A stretch of DNA of 64,000 bases from Tubulanus polymorphus (GCF_964204645.1 NC_134029.1:24322450-24386449); one strand, 5' to 3'. Shown: positions 26,301 through 37,861, counted from the stretch's first letter. Notes: generated by a model from the letters alone, not told the origin. Numbers and translations are program-made.

Positions 26301-29300
26301 ATAATCGATTCGGATATTTTCAAAATGATTGGATATTACTGAGATTATCTCGTGGTTTATAGATGCGTTTAAGATTTTATCTGTAGCATTGCTCTACGTT
26401 GAAATTATGTCTTAATGTCTAAAAAACTTTTCTCTATTTCGGATTATCGGATATCGAATTTAATGTTCGGGGTTATAATTTGATTTGATGATTTAAATGT
26501 ACTAACAGGAATTGCCAGCACTCGAGTCCAGTGTGGAGGATGTTACAATAAGGATATTACAATCTATTAGCAAATTCCCATTAATTCCAACAATCATTTT
26601 CACACCCATAACTTTATAGTACGTGTTTAGATTCATCGGGTACATTATGATTCATCGATTATAGATTGTATTACCCAACACCCCTCCCGCCCCAACCCTC
26701 CCGCCCCACCCCTCGCTCAGTTCCAAAATTGTGATTTAAGATTCAACTGAGAGTTCGTTTTGTGAGTTCAATTCTGGGACCAGTTTTACGAAACAAAGTA
26801 AAACTGAAATATGTAGAGAATTAAACACTAATGTTAACGAAAGATGAAATGTGGAACTGTCCGCACAAATAGTACCGGATATATTGCCTCACTATGTGGG
26901 AAGTGTAAGATTACATTTGTAAGAAAATCATTAAGAAATTTGTAGTGGAATCGTATTCGCAGGACAGTAGATTGTGAATCCCGATTCATCGGGTGCATCT
27001 GATTCATACATTTTGAATTCTCGCTTAGTTCCAAAATTGTGATCTAAAATCTAAAATTCGACTCCGAGTTGTGTTTTTTGAGTTAAGTTCTGACTCACTG
27101 AAAACTAACTATAACACAAGAGTTAGCTCTTAACTCGCGGTCACTGTGGATCGAGGACTGTGAGTTTATCTAGATTTATTGGGTTCCTGATCCATCCTGA
27201 CCCATCGCGTTCACTCTCTCACTTTAAGTAACACAGTCATGTAAGAACCGCTTCAATTTTCAAACACGGCGCAATTAGAAAGCACCTGCTTTGCGGTTGC
27301 GGTATCGTGCGCCTTGTAAACACCGCCAGCGCTGCTCAAAGATATTCTTTCGATCGTGCATTAAAATGTTTTCGGTCGAAGTAAAAGCCTCGACTGACGT
27401 TTGATGTCTTAAAACCTCGTTATAAGCAGAACGAATGCGAGCGCGAGAAAGAGAGAGAGAGGGAGAGAAAGAATAGTTACTAAGATTCCTGAATACACAC
27501 CGTGGAGACTTGAGAAGGATAAAAAAGAGACACAATAGAAATACGTCTAATAGTTGGTTTGAAATAGATAAATTGAAGAATAAGCCCATGATATCAAAGA
27601 TAAACTAAGAGAGTAGTGACGTTTCAACTTAATTCTATGTGCCTTTTTCAAGAGAAAAGTGACGTTTAGACTTAATATTATGAGACATTTACAAAAACTA
27701 AGAGAGTAGTGACGTTTAGACTCGATTCTATGAAACATTTTCAAAAACTAAGAGAGTAGTGACGTTTAGACTCGATTCTATGAAACATATTCAAAAACTA
27801 AGGGAGTAGTGACGTTTAGACTCGATTCTATGAAACATTTTCAAAAACTAAGGGAGTAGTGACGTTTAGACTCGATTCTATGAAACATTTTCAAAAACTA
27901 AGGGAGTAGTGACGTTTAGACTCGATTCTATGAAACATTTTCAAAAACTAAGGGAGTAGTGACGTTTAGACTCGATTCTATGAAACATTTTCAAAAACTA
28001 AGGGAGTAGTGACGTTTAGACTCAATAATACTGAGCGATTTAAAAAAAAAGGTTTAAAATATGACAATTATTCAGAGCGTTCTAGGTTTAATCCGTAATA
28101 AATGGCTGTTCTTGGAAAGAGTGTCCAATCTGCCGCATTAAGGGCTATGTGTTTGTGCTCTTATGGTCGTTTTAAATCGTTAATAAAACAAATCCATTTC
28201 CATCCGATGTTTTATATTACACTGGACGGTCTGTAGAATACATGTATTAAATTCGCTGTAATATTAATGGCGGTTTATGTACGCAATAAAATATACTAAT
28301 CATGATCGTTTAGAATGTAATGAAATAAAATAACCCCTGAAATGGACCTCAAATAATTCAATCGGAAAATTGCTCGGCACTTTTATATTTTAAATGTTTT
28401 AATTTACTCAACTACTGCTGATATCAGGGATATCAAATGCGATATCTATTACAGCATTATGTCGTGTCGTTTGAGTTTCATATTCAATATTCTCGAGATA
28501 GAGAACGAGAGAGTGAGGGGGAGAGGAAAGTGAAAGTAAGAGAGGGGAGAGAGGAGAGAGATTGGAGGGACAGTGAGAGGAGAGGGGAGAGAGGAGAGAG
28601 ATGGGAGGGACAGTGAGAGTAGAGGGGTGAGATAGTGAGGGTGAGAGAGAGTGATAGTGATAGTGACATACGATGCGACGAGCGCCTGATTCTCAGCGAT
28701 TGTCAGTTACAGATATATGAACCATTAAACACGTTCAATAACCCGTCACAATGTTGTTGATGCATTGATTCAAATATTGCCGTTCGATATTTGAATTGTC
28801 GATGATTACAGCAATTTTCATAGTGATTATTACGGAATTTGAATCCATTTCTAAGCGCATTACGCTGCAGGCAATGGACACTGAGAACTAACCCTCAAAT
28901 ATACAATATCTGGCGTTCGCGTTATTTTCGGAGCCATCCGCCGAAAGAGCAAAATAGCAAAGAATTTCGGCGAGGCTATATACGCATTCTTTTTCTTATC
29001 TCTGACGTTGATTTGAGATGAACGTGGAAAATGTATAGGGTTCGTTTGTTATCATATCGAATGGTGGTAACGTCAAGCAGTGGGGTAAACCGCATAGTTG
29101 CCATACATACTCAATCACGGCTCATCAATAACAACAATTATACATGTTTATAGGCGACTCGTTCGCTATTCAGCTGATGGGTTTTCTATAATATCAGGTG
29201 TTTTCCAGGTGGTATTTTTCATGTTCGACAAGCGGGAAGGAAAACAAAAAAACCATGCGAAATATATCAGATCAATCCCTTACATAGTATCGCCCTTACT

Positions 29301-32300
29301 GAACCGGTTCAAATGATATTCACAAAACAGAGTTTGTTAAAATCGACCTCTACGACGACGAAGTCGATTCCTCGGAAGTATCATTTTCATAACTGAACAT
29401 CTCAATCGATACTGTTATGTTTATTTTCTAAAATTAAAATATTTCAATAAAGTATATTTAAAAAAATATCTACTAAAAATATATATTCGATATCGAAGTA
29501 ACTGATAGACTATGATTTTTTTGAATCTGCTTGCGGTGTTTAGAAATAGAAGCTCTCATCTCCGGGAAAATCTTTAGATACAATTCCAGTGCTATAAATT
29601 ACATTTGTTCATCTATTTTAGATTTATTGATTTGAACGAATAGAATTTCAGAACCTTAGCGAACGTCGATTCAGTTTACGGTGCAATTTTGAGTACATGT
29701 TCATTTTTCTCGTATTTCCAACCGTATATTTTATTAACGCTTTTAGAAACGGACAGAAAACTGAAAATAACTTTCTAAGCGAAATGCCCGTAACATTAAT
29801 TAGTTACATTAATAAAATCGCCTGATATTCAGAAAAAAAAATTATCATAATCTTGAGGTTGTATTATAATGATTATTAATAACAGTTTGTAACTAAGAGG
29901 ATTCCACTCCGGTAATGGTGTTAGAATATGAGATTTTAATGGGATTGTCAGCACAGAAAACACGTTTATTCAGAGGAATTTGAGACAATAATTTGCCTCG
30001 CTACTGGACGCCAATTAGGCCTACTAAGCAGTTATTACCCTTTTAACCACGTGTTGACAGTGAATGTTTCGGCTGAATGTATTTTGAAGTTATCGCCACC
30101 AGATGTTGAAAATAAATATGTGTCCGAATAATTTTGCGTTTGACCGGTGACGCGTGGAAGGATTTTCCGTAGTGCGAAAATCGGCACAATTGAGCGATAC
30201 GCAGTTGTAATCAGGCTCTCAAGCGAGCAATAAATAAAACATCTGTCCAATTGGCGCGATGCATTGATCATCGAAACAGCAGCTGTAATATGCGTGGAAT
30301 AGCTTACAAAAATATTTCACTGTTTCGCACGAGCGGTCTATTCGTGTATGTGTCCGCGTGTTATAGTCACCCTGCAGTGAAATAAATGAAAATTGAGCAC
30401 ATCTGGTAAATAATTACTATATTCGATTGAGTCGAATAAAACTACGTCGTATAGTTTTGAAAATGATACGATACAACGACGTGGAATTTGTTACGTAATA
30501 TATTTACTCAGTAGCAGGATATAATAACAGTTAGTGCTATGTGACGGAAGTAGACAGAATCATTATGTTGTTTACATGCGGAAGAAATAAAGTTATCATT
30601 ATTACAGGACTTGTCCTATATGATTATTTGATGATTAGCAATTACATGATTCCAGTGTTTAATCAAACAAATTCCACTGAGACTTTTTACCAAATGATCG
30701 TCCCAATGCAGCGGCAAAACATACATAATATGTCACTTTCCGATTTCAAAATCAAACCCCCTGTTTCGCTCCCGGCAGGTGTGGTGGGTCTGTAAGGGAC
30801 ACTCAATCGAAAAATCAAACAAAATTTACCAGCCAAATAAATAAATAATGGGGACAATCCCTATTTTAAGATCCAAAAAAAAAAGAAAAGAAATGCAAAT
30901 CCTACACATTGGATCTTGTCCTGTCCATTTTCTAACGGTTTCCGGATCTGATGATGACGGAATTTAGTCGCCAAAATCCATAAAAGGTTTCGAAATTCAA
31001 CAGTGGGATTTTCTATTTTATTTACAAGCCCTATGAAGGCAACGATAAGTCTACCGACATGTAACTGGTGCAGCTAACAAAGAGAAGATTCATCCAGTTA
31101 TCGGAATGAAGAAATTTACAACGCAAGAAAAGTGAGTGGATAGAACGTAACCGGAATATAAACTTCAGTACCAGGTTTAACAGTTCTGCGTTAGAATTTG
31201 AATTTCATTTAAAATGAACTAATTTAAAATTAAAGGGTTAGCTCTAACTCATTACCGTTGAAATGGATCCTGAAGCCTATGTCTCATTCAGACTTGGTGC
31301 AAGTCGGCGAATACCTGAGTGAAATTGAAATCTGTCATCAACCACTCGATATCTAGATTCAATTTTACACCTAATCACTTCAATCACTTGCATCCACGTT
31401 ACGTTCAAGTATATCGTATAACACTATAGTAATTAATGAAATTGGTAAATTTACTAAATCAGCTACGACTTCAGGATTGACTGGGTTTACGGGAATATTC
31501 GGTCAGGAGGCGGAGTTTCTCAATGAAATTACCTGCGATCGCGACTGATCTAACCGAATAACGCCTGCAAACCCGATCAACTGAAATTAGTAACGTACAC
31601 ATCAACAATATGGCGCCCACGTAGAGCCGCTAAAAACATTTCCATCGAAGGAAATTCAATCTGTTTACGGTGTTGATAACTGTATTTACCAGACTCTCAA
31701 ACGCGATGATATTTTATTCAGAATATTTACCAAAGGCGCAATCTTAAAGTATCAGACACTCAAAATGTTATTCCGGCTCTCAAGTCGACCGGAGATGTGG
31801 GAGGGGTATGTGTCATCGAGCAATGGCATTTAACTGTATCCCAAAAGTGTTCAAATATACTTTCAGTAAGGTGGTAGTCGAGTCTGAATATTTATGCAAA
31901 TCAAAACGGACACGCTTATCAGTTTAACGTACACGTGACACCCGAGTCCTGTTACGTGGTAAAATGCAGCACCATAGCCTCGGAATAACAAAATATTGAA
32001 ATTCTATTGCTCAAATCTCTATTGTCGCAGTGTTCATCTTTTTAGTACATGAATTTGATTAATAGTGCTCCAGAGGTTTGCGTACAACATACCCAGTGAA
32101 GATGTCGAAACTGGTCGATTGTAAAATAAATACTGACGTTGTTATACGTTTAATGAGAAAACCATGAAATTATGATTAATCAAATGATTGTGGAATTTGG
32201 AATTATCAATAAAAAAGTATTGACTTTGATAAAACATTGTTTCAGTGAAAATAAAAAGCCTTGTTCATGCATCACGATATACCGAGTTTTGTTTGAGGTG

Positions 32301-33200
32301 TGTGGCAAGGTTGCATTTCAGGGTACATAAATATAAATACAGTTTAGTTTTTCATATGTTATCCCTCAAAATGATTATTTATCTTACTCTGAGATCAACG
32401 ATATATACGAATAGATATGAATACATATGTTGATACGGCGGTTGTTTTGAAAAAGCTCCTTTCTCCTGTGACCTAAGATATTTGTGATATTTAATGTTAT
32501 GCTACGATCCTATTTCGGGTTCGTATTACACTCGCTTTTATCCATTTTCCATGCTTGATAAAAAGCACATTTGAGAATATCTTTTATACTACCAATAAAA
32601 TGCTCAACGGTGCCCTGTACGATCCCTTAGAGAACTATTAATGGGTTCGGGAAACATCGGAAGCCGAGTTGTACCGCCGATAACACAATAGCTGTTTTTA
32701 GTGAGAAAATAAGCAGTATGAATAAACTGTTTAATTAAACGAAAATGCAGTGATAACACAGCGATTCGCTGTTCGCATACAAACCAGATTTTAAACCCCC
32801 CTATTCTTCACATAGGTTTTCACTTAACAGAAACACTATCGAATTTGTTCTGTGATATCTCAAGTGAATTTAGCGGATTTCAAATGTCTGCACAGATACC
32901 CGCAACATTTCCCTGAATCCATTACAAGTTGATTATGAACAGACAGAAAAATCCAATTAAACCATCCCTTAATCCATTACATTTCATAACATACCATTAT
33001 CATACAATTAAACTATCCAAATATGGCTATATACAAATAGTTTGAATATCGTTATACCATAAGTTTAAACGACTCGCGGCAGAGAAGTTCATGTAATGTG
33101 AAATTAACACGTTAACAGAAAGGTGCTAAAACTTACCGGTACACGAAAGGAAGAACAGCCACAGTACTGCAATTTTTATGACCAGTAACTTCCGATGCAT
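1265..33200 (-). CDS. Gene B: second nAChR subunit gene, partial (exons 1 and 2 only)
   Basis: Exon 1 (33200-33137) encodes a signal peptide and ends in phase 1 with G. Exon 2 (1605-1265) starts in phase 1 with GG, so the junction codon is GGG (Gly). Exon 2 ends in LTMTQIFDM in phase 0 followed by gtaagt, exactly where exon 2 of gene A ends in LTQIFDV. The intron between them is 31,531 bp. No 45-bp exon 3 is visible between 1264 and 1, so the rest of the gene is taken to lie left of the window. The nAChR assignment rests on exon 2 homology; alpha versus non-alpha cannot be decided without loop C. The link between exon 1 and exon 2 is inferred from order, strand and phase. Confidence 0.82.
2313..2690. 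repeat. 32-bp pyrimidine-rich minisatellite, about 11 copies
   Basis: The unit, read on the plus strand, is tctctcatctcttgagtcct plus cctctctctccc (32 bp; units start at 2351, 2383 and so on). Copies are nearly identical; the last ones carry single changes (cctcct to ccacct). A degenerate CT-rich tail continues to about 2790. In the gene B transcript this lies in intron 1 as a purine-rich strand. Confidence 0.95.
3403..3540. mobile_element. Short inverted-repeat element (family 1), 138 bp
   Basis: Begins caggggccagctgcacagtc and ends gactatgcaaccgacccctg, which is close to the reverse complement of the start. Internal words such as ttaagtc and ggtctt(g/a)aa recur. hAT-like CAGGGG ends, but no 8-bp target-site duplication is visible. 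Confidence 0.6.
5915..6055 (-). repeat. Diverged direct duplication with B-box-like cores
   Basis: Two copies about 70 bp apart share the pattern catca(a/g)gattcgaacca, then cgtggattgatgaggtaccag or its diverged form cctggattgacgagacaccag. The gattcgaacc core is the reverse complement of a Pol III B box, so these may be degraded SINE pieces on the minus strand. Confidence 0.4.
9503..10619. mobile_element. Inverted-repeat element enclosing the 26-bp array
   Basis: The left flank at about 9503-9536 (tatttcaacttgatttgaaa then ggacgacgggtgcc) and the reverse complement of the right flank at about 10584-10619 (tatttcaacttggtttgaaa then ggatgtcaggcggcc) agree at nearly every base. The array starts about 70 bp inside the left arm and directly next to the right arm. 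This is the layout of a non-autonomous element with terminal or subterminal inverted repeats and an internal tandem array. No transposase is present, and the exact ends and target-site duplication are not clear. Confidence 0.65.
9605..10590. repeat. 26-bp minisatellite, about 38 copies
   Basis: Unit atgtactactagaaatgagg plus ccacgc, start-to-start 26 bp (9605, 9631 and so on). Variants alternate between ccacgc and ccacac and between atgagg, ataagg and atcagg, and degenerate units occur at the right end from about 10396 on. The array is bracketed by an inverted repeat listed separately. Confidence 0.96.
11173..11311. mobile_element. Short inverted-repeat element (family 1), 139 bp
   Basis: Starts gggccagttccatagtcg and ends ggttatggaatcgggccca; inverted ends and internal gtggtcttaaatctt shared with the copies at 3403 and 14777. 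Confidence 0.6.
13442..13547. repeat. 27-bp tandem repeat, 3-4 copies
   Basis: Unit gatccagttcaacattgatt plus cctgctg repeated three times, then a shortened fourth copy after acaatccagttcaacattga. The unit length is a multiple of three, so it stays open on the minus strand (an AGINVELDP-like peptide repeat); no splice or coding support was found. Confidence 0.9.
13806..13904 (+). other. Small alanine-repeat open frame (32 codons), coding status uncertain
   Basis: ATG at 13806 begins MSQGSDNRQGTYQM followed by ten alanines (GCT/GCA mixed codons), then SIATHDAT and TAA. A pyrimidine-containing stretch ending gttgaag precedes the ATG. The frame may be a trinucleotide repeat that happens to be open. 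No family is recognised. Confidence 0.2.
14777..14922. mobile_element. Short inverted-repeat element (family 1), 146 bp
   Basis: Best-preserved copy: caggggccagttgcacagtt at the start and catgactatgcaaccgacccc at the end, with internal gtggtcttaaatcttaagac. Nearly the whole element could fold back on itself. Confidence 0.65.
15245..15358. repeat. (GGGAGA)n microsatellite, about 19 copies
   Basis: Nearly perfect gggaga hexamer run on the plus strand with one deletion near the right end. Same motif as the much larger tract at 43741-44383. Confidence 0.95.
17330..17357. repeat. (GA)n microsatellite
   Basis: Uninterrupted gagaga run of about 28 bp just upstream of the 40-bp array. Confidence 0.9.
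17502..18101. repeat. 40-bp minisatellite, 15 copies
   Basis: Unit gtaatctgtaaacctgatag plus aagcggccggtagagagttt (40 bp). Copies 1-2 have gatc for gata, two copies have cgct for ctgt, and other single changes occur. Because 40 is not a multiple of three, one frame reads through all three phases on the minus strand, giving a spurious 210-codon frame with a 40-residue periodic peptide. Nothing suggests translation. Confidence 0.96.
18649..18915 (+). repeat. 26-bp array (tgactggtcaccgggcgggc type), about 10 copies
   Basis: Unit tgactggtcaccgggcgggc plus ctcaac, with variants ending cacacc, gaaatc and aacacc. It lies directly before a tRNA-derived SINE head. The related SINE at 54360-54590 has a single copy of the same tgactggtcac sequence at the same place, so the array appears to be an expansion inside the element. 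Confidence 0.92.
18941..19050 (+). mobile_element. tRNA-derived SINE, plus-strand copy
   Basis: Contains an A-box-like tggtctagtgg at 18949 and a B-box-like ggatcgaatc near 18993, separated by about 35 bp, followed by tagggttagggtt. The stems do not pair as in a real tRNA, so this is a SINE head and not a tRNA gene. The same order of motifs is found at 54360-54590 on the other strand. Confidence 0.75.
22669..23333. repeat. 32-bp minisatellite, about 21 copies
   Basis: Unit tactcctagatcgactgatt plus gttccgtgggag (32 bp; second unit has an extra cct). Copies alternate between gttccg and gctccg and between gtactcc and gcactcc. The last copy is interrupted by the MITE at 23332. Confidence 0.96.
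23332..23565. mobile_element. 234-bp MITE with imperfect inverted termini
   Basis: The left end gttttcacctgacgg and the reverse complement of the right end gttttcacatgacgg differ at one base. The arms continue with caggtg, tgacgtcac and atgggatat in the same order on both sides. A GATT flanks both ends (actGATT before, GATTtgttcc after), consistent with a 4-bp target-site duplication. No coding capacity. The inner part contains further palindromes built on ttaattaatgac. Confidence 0.8.
24141..24283 (+). repeat. GCA/GCC (CAG/CCG) imperfect trinucleotide tract, open as poly-alanine to a stop
   Basis: Mixed gca/gcc/ccc codons from 24143 give 46 codons, mostly alanine with Pro, Val and Leu, ending VNAFLAS and TGA at 24281. 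An acceptor-like tttgtcctttattgtacag ends at 24140 and AATAAA lies at 24320-24325. A second frame is also open (Arg-Ser rich). It could be a terminal exon of an unknown plus-strand gene or simply a microsatellite; a repeat is the safer call. Confidence 0.6.
25630..25850. repeat. 33/36-bp GT-rich minisatellite, about 6.5 copies
   Basis: Unit centred on gtatgcatgtgtttgttttg plus tgtgtgcgtgtgg; spacing between gtatgca motifs is 33, 33, 36, 36 and 33 bp, the difference being an inserted tcg/cgt triplet. Since both lengths are multiples of three, all plus frames stay open; no coding evidence. The alternating gtgtgcatgt composition can adopt Z-DNA in principle. Confidence 0.92.
25889..25944. repeat. 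Direct duplication, about 28 bp x 2
   Basis: The sequence tgatggtgaattgtgggact then gctccg occurs twice in direct succession, just downstream of the GT-rich array. Confidence 0.85.
27612..28030. repeat. 50-bp minisatellite, about 8 copies
   Basis: Unit gtagtgacgtttagactcga plus ttctatgaaacattttcaaa plus aactaaggga (50 bp; ctcgattcta at 27721 and 27771). The first two copies are more diverged, the middle ones nearly identical. Confidence 0.95.
28495..28665. repeat. GA-rich degenerate microsatellite
   Basis: Purine-rich stretch of gagag/gggaga words with an internal duplicate of about 37 bp (gaggggagagaggagagaga then ttggaggg / tgggaggg plus acagtgagag). Confidence 0.8.
33137..33200 (-). CDS. 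Gene B exon 1: start codon and signal peptide
   Basis: ATG at 33200-33198 opens a 21-codon frame, MHRKLLVIKIAVLWLFF then LSCT, and a phase-1 donor G|GTAAGTTT at 33136. Positive N-region, hydrophobic core and small residues near the end fit a cleavable signal peptide. It lies on the same strand between the stop of gene A and exon 2 of gene B, and its phase is the one exon 2 requires. No in-frame start lies closer to exon 2 that I could find. cDNA evidence would settle it. Confidence 0.65.
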
Positions 33201-33474
33201 TGTCATCCTTCATTATCTATACACGCAGAAACTTTGTTTGCAACACGCGACCGCAGTTTTTTTTTCAGATTCACCTCCACAAAACCTAGAGCGCCGTACA
33301 GAGGGATATGAATCTACTACGTCACTTATCCTACGCTATTCCGTAAGATTTCAGCGTCGTCGATGAAAAAGCCATATGCTTATTGCTATTGTGCGAAAAG
33401 TATCTGTCCGATCAATGTACTCATTCTACAACCACCCGAGATCCGCGTTCGTATTATCTAGTTCCAGCTTTTAT

Positions 33475-33605
33475 TCCGAGGTGGCGCCAGGGGTTAAAAA
33501 GTTTCTCGCGCGCGCCAGAAATTCATCCGCGACGCCGAGGCGCGCATTCGATCGAATAAATACTTCCGATACGCGGAATAACTCCCGGTTTCGCTTGCAC
33601 TCACG
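33475..33605 (-). promoter_or_regulatory. GC/CpG-rich patch upstream of gene B start
   Basis: About 280-400 bp upstream of the gene B start codon the sequence becomes rich in CG dinucleotides (gcgcgcgcc, gacgccgaggcgcgc) within an otherwise AT-rich region. On the minus strand an AATAAAAG TATA-like motif lies at its upstream edge, near 33465-33478. This is compatible with a core promoter but is only positional inference. Confidence 0.25.
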
Positions 33606-34355
33606 ATAATCGCGTCATTAATATCGTATTTCGTGAATAGCTTATACACATATGTATTTTTTCTGGTAACTTCTGATTGGCATATTGCCAAACACACGTA
33701 GCCGGCATCGCTCAAAACATTATTTCAGCAGATAAAATAGCGCGGATTGTTTTCATAGATTTTTTTTCGTCCCGGTTTTTGTTTCTATTTCGCGTGACGA
33801 TAGATAATGAATATACTGTTCCAACGCAACGATAAAACTCGGTTTCCCTCAGATTTTCTTTTCTATTTAGAAAATTATCTCTCCCGCAAAAATGCTATAT
33901 CTACACGGAAGAGAAGATAATCCTATCGGCGGATAACAAAAACGACCGGTATTTTATTGGCGTCAAATACAGCTGTTGCGATCACGTGACAGATGCTATA
34001 AAGCCCTCGTAGGTCACGAACGTCTTATCGAATAGAACTTACATTTCACACGTTATTAAAAACTTGCTGATATGCATCATGCGCCGCCGATAAAACGACT
34101 CGACGTGAACTCTTCCAAATCGTAATCTCAGTCGAAACTTGTCGGTGCTTCTTCGAAAACCCTTGAATCGCTATCGAAATGCGTGTTCGATATCGAAGAA
34201 TTGTCGCAGAGAGAAGCCGAGTGCTCCCACTTGTGAAAGGTTGCATTTTGATTACTTTATAAACAGTATCCACGAGTAAGCATTAACTAGGTTGCGCAAT
34301 CGAATCAATAGTTCGGTCCTGATAGACACTCGATCCATATGAAAATAAATCGATA

Positions 34356-34386
34356 AATGATGATGATGATGAAGATGATGATGATA
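34356..34386. repeat. (GAT)n microsatellite
   Basis: gatgatgat run with one gaa interruption in the gene A-gene B intergenic region. Confidence 0.88.
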
Positions 34387-37300
34387 AAAAGTAAATATGA
34401 CTTGATAACCCAGTCACTATGTATGGTCAAGGGTTTATAAACAGAGTATAGAGTGTTCTTAAGCGTTATTATTCACGTGCCAGTGTTTATTGGAACTTTT
34501 CTTACTGCAGTACAAAATTCCAATAAACAATAAGTTTGCATCATGAAGTATGGGTTCAGTTTACTATTGAATGAGACCTTAATGCAAATCAAGCGCTTCT
34601 TAAAATCAGTTCTACCTGAAACCTTCAACTTGAAACTGGGCCCATGAAACATGCACGTATCAAACTTTTGAGTGTCTTCTTTTTTCTATCTGTATCTATT
34701 TTATCCGTCTGTTTTTATATTACTCTTTGTCGACAAGTTGCTAAAATTCGTCATTTCAGAAATTTGAATCGAATTCAAATGGATTTGAAAGTTACGACTA
34801 TCAGCGGTTTATACAGAGACAGCTTGACGTCGATGTTGTCAAATTATTGCGACGGAATTATCAGATCCGTCTAAATATCACCACAAGACGAATCCATAGT
34901 AAAGCCGCTGAAGTATCGTTAATTAGCAATATTAATTAGTCTTAATTGAGTTGTTACAACACGCAGTATGAGCTAGCGCCTCGAGCAGGTCCAGTTCTAC
35001 CACTAATTACGTACATTTCTCATGAAGCTGAGAATTGATCGAAAACTAAACGTTTCATGATATTAGAATTCGCGAATTCGTTATTATTTGAAAAATCATT
35101 TCAAAATCGTCTCGAAGACAATGGTGTTTTTCTTGAATGAATCTTTCATTCATATTTCAGATTTTAATCGTACCAAAACTCCAGCGCTGGGATTCATAGA
35201 TGTGGAAGAAAAATAGTCCCTGGGAAATGTGTCAGTTATAAACCATGGTTTTTCATTGTTACTATAGTCGTGGGTTGTCACCCAGATTGAGGATTTACTC
35301 CTAGGTATAACTTTGATACTCAGTCTGTGAAACCGGGCCCAAGTCTATTGGATAAGCTCGTCGTGTTGTTACACTTTCACTGCGGTACTTGACGGTGCTG
35401 CCACAAGAAATAGATTCATCTCTTCATTTTGTGATACGAGTCACTTATTTCCAACAAAGAAAAAACAGAGAAAATCTATGTAGAATTCGAGGTTAGAATT
35501 CGCTATCTCCATCAGAGGTTCAGACAAACACTGATATATTCAGAATGACGGAGCAACATCAAAAACTAGACTCGATAATTCGGCAGCCAGTGGGATCGAT
35601 TCGGATCGATAGGGAACGTCAGCAAACTCTGTGGACTATGAATTATCCCCCACTGATCAGATATCGTAACACCATTAAAGCTCATCAATGAAAATGATGT
35701 AGTTGTCAATTTATGAAGAAACGCTTCGTTTTTCCGTCCAGGGACCCATATAAAACTACTCGGAAACCATCATCGAGAATGCTGCCACATAAAATATCAG
35801 AGAATTTTTATTTCGCGCGTTCAAATAATAACAGACCCATCAATTGCGAAAGTTTGACCAATACAAACACTTCATCTCGGATCAAATATAATTCTTTCTC
35901 TTTCTGTCACTTTTACTTGGTGGGTAATATATCATCAGAGTGTATCTCATAGCTTCTTTTTAAAAAGAGGGTTTCATCGGATCTTAACTCTTCAGATCCA
36001 TAACTACTTCTCCCTTTTGCGTATGGAATCTTGGTTCGGCGGTTCAACTACAAAGTCAGATAGGACTGGACAGATTTGACCCAGCGGTGGAAATTTCACA
36101 ATTACCCAAATAAAACTCAACAAACTCGAATGATCTACAAAATATTAATGCGGTTTCTTTTTATTTTGTAAAGTGATAAAGTAATACAGTTTACATGATA
36201 CAGTATTTTAGAGGGACATCGTGTATTGTGGTGTATCGACAATTCGTTTGGTGAAATATTCTGAGATTTTAACTAACATACAATTTAACTATATACACAT
36301 CTATAACACACGTACATACTAACTTGGAGCGTGGAGAAATCATTTGATTACTCCAAGCTTGGAGAAATTATTTGACAACCGATTACTCCAAGATAGTCTT
36401 AATAACCGACGAGAAAGATCTGCGAAGATTCTTATTTCAACATTCTCATATAATTCAAGGACTCGAACCCAAACTATTTTCAGAAATATTTGTTCACGCA
36501 GAGGGTCCAAGTCTTTGATTTAAGGTTTACATATTAGGACTTCAAATCATAATAACGTAAAATTAACTAATTATTACACAGTAAAGACGTGACACCCACA
36601 ACAACTGGATCAAGACCAACCTCTCCAGCATTAGGCCTACTGGTTTTCTTTTTGAAAGACCGTTCAGAAAAAAACGACCATTTATCAATCGATATATCAC
36701 TCACCCGAACGACATTCTATTAATATTGCACCAAATAATTTTATCTACGGAAAATATAATGGTAATCAGTAAGATGTAATAACACCATTAACTCATAGAG
36801 TTTATTTATCTTACAAACAACACAATAATCAAAACTCATACAGTTTGATACCTTACAATAACAAGGAGTTCCTGCGTAGATTTCTCTTCTGCGAATGCGA
36901 GTGACAAGTGACTGGTCTCTTTTACTCTTTGAGAATATGCTTTAAGACGTGCTCGCCAATGATCATCGTGCTTCATAAGGACACGAACGACGTGATAAGG
37001 CGAAGTTGAAGAAAAGAACGGTTTACTCGCTCGACTTGCATTCCTCGCTGAGACAATACGACACACACGACCCAGAAATCATTCAAGTTTCATCGGTATT
37101 GATGCATCATACTGTTACTTGAAAATCGTAAAAATAACTCTATTTTACATATTGTGTGCCTTTGCATAATATTATCCAAATCTTAATCATTTAATGTTAG
37201 AAATATTCAAAACTCTGGGTTCATTTAGTTATAAGTGTAGCTAGAAAAGGCTATAGAAAGTTTCATTATTCGAGATTTCGGAGCTTATTTTCATAAAGTA

Positions 37301-37861
37301 AATAGAACTTTGCTTTGTTTTTCTTGAGCACACACATCTCGCTATCTGTACCTAATTTACATATAACTTACACCGAGGTACTAGTTAATATACATGTGTT
37401 TATAGGTGATGACTCTGTTCAACAGAATCTCCTAATAGTCTCTCAGGGACAATAGTTAACCATGCAAAAAACTGATGACGATGATAAGAATTGTGTAGTT
37501 TTATTACCTATTTCACACGTTACGGGAACAATGCCAAATCTAGCAAAAAGGAAATATTATAAGATATGATATAATCATTTACATATTTACAAGATAGATT
37601 TACATATGAATATGAAGTGTTGTCTACTCTCGTAGGAACCATTAGGGATCCCTGAGCCAGACCAAAACCTCGTCAAAATAACATTGCGTGATCCATTCAT
37701 TGCTTTCACTTTTCAATCAGTTCAAGCTCCTTGTATTGAATGCTTTGGATTTAATGGATGCAGAAAATATTGAATGATCATCTGAAATAACCTGGAGTTT
37801 TTGTCCAGGCATATTTCTTTATTGAGTCAAATTGATTTCATTTTGTTTTTAAAGAGTTTAT

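Larger units (their letters stand above)
1606..33136 (-). other. Gene B intron 1 (31.5 kb), repeat-rich
   Basis: No exon with recognisable homology was found on either strand. The stretch holds the arrays at 2313-2690, 9605-10590, 13442-13547, 15245-15358, 17502-18101, 18649-18915, 22669-23333, 25630-25850 and 27612-28030, plus a SINE, a MITE and inverted-repeat elements listed separately. The remaining spacers are AT-rich single-copy-looking sequence in which I see nothing. Open frames of 60-120 codons here match no family I know and lack paired splice signals. Confidence 0.6.
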
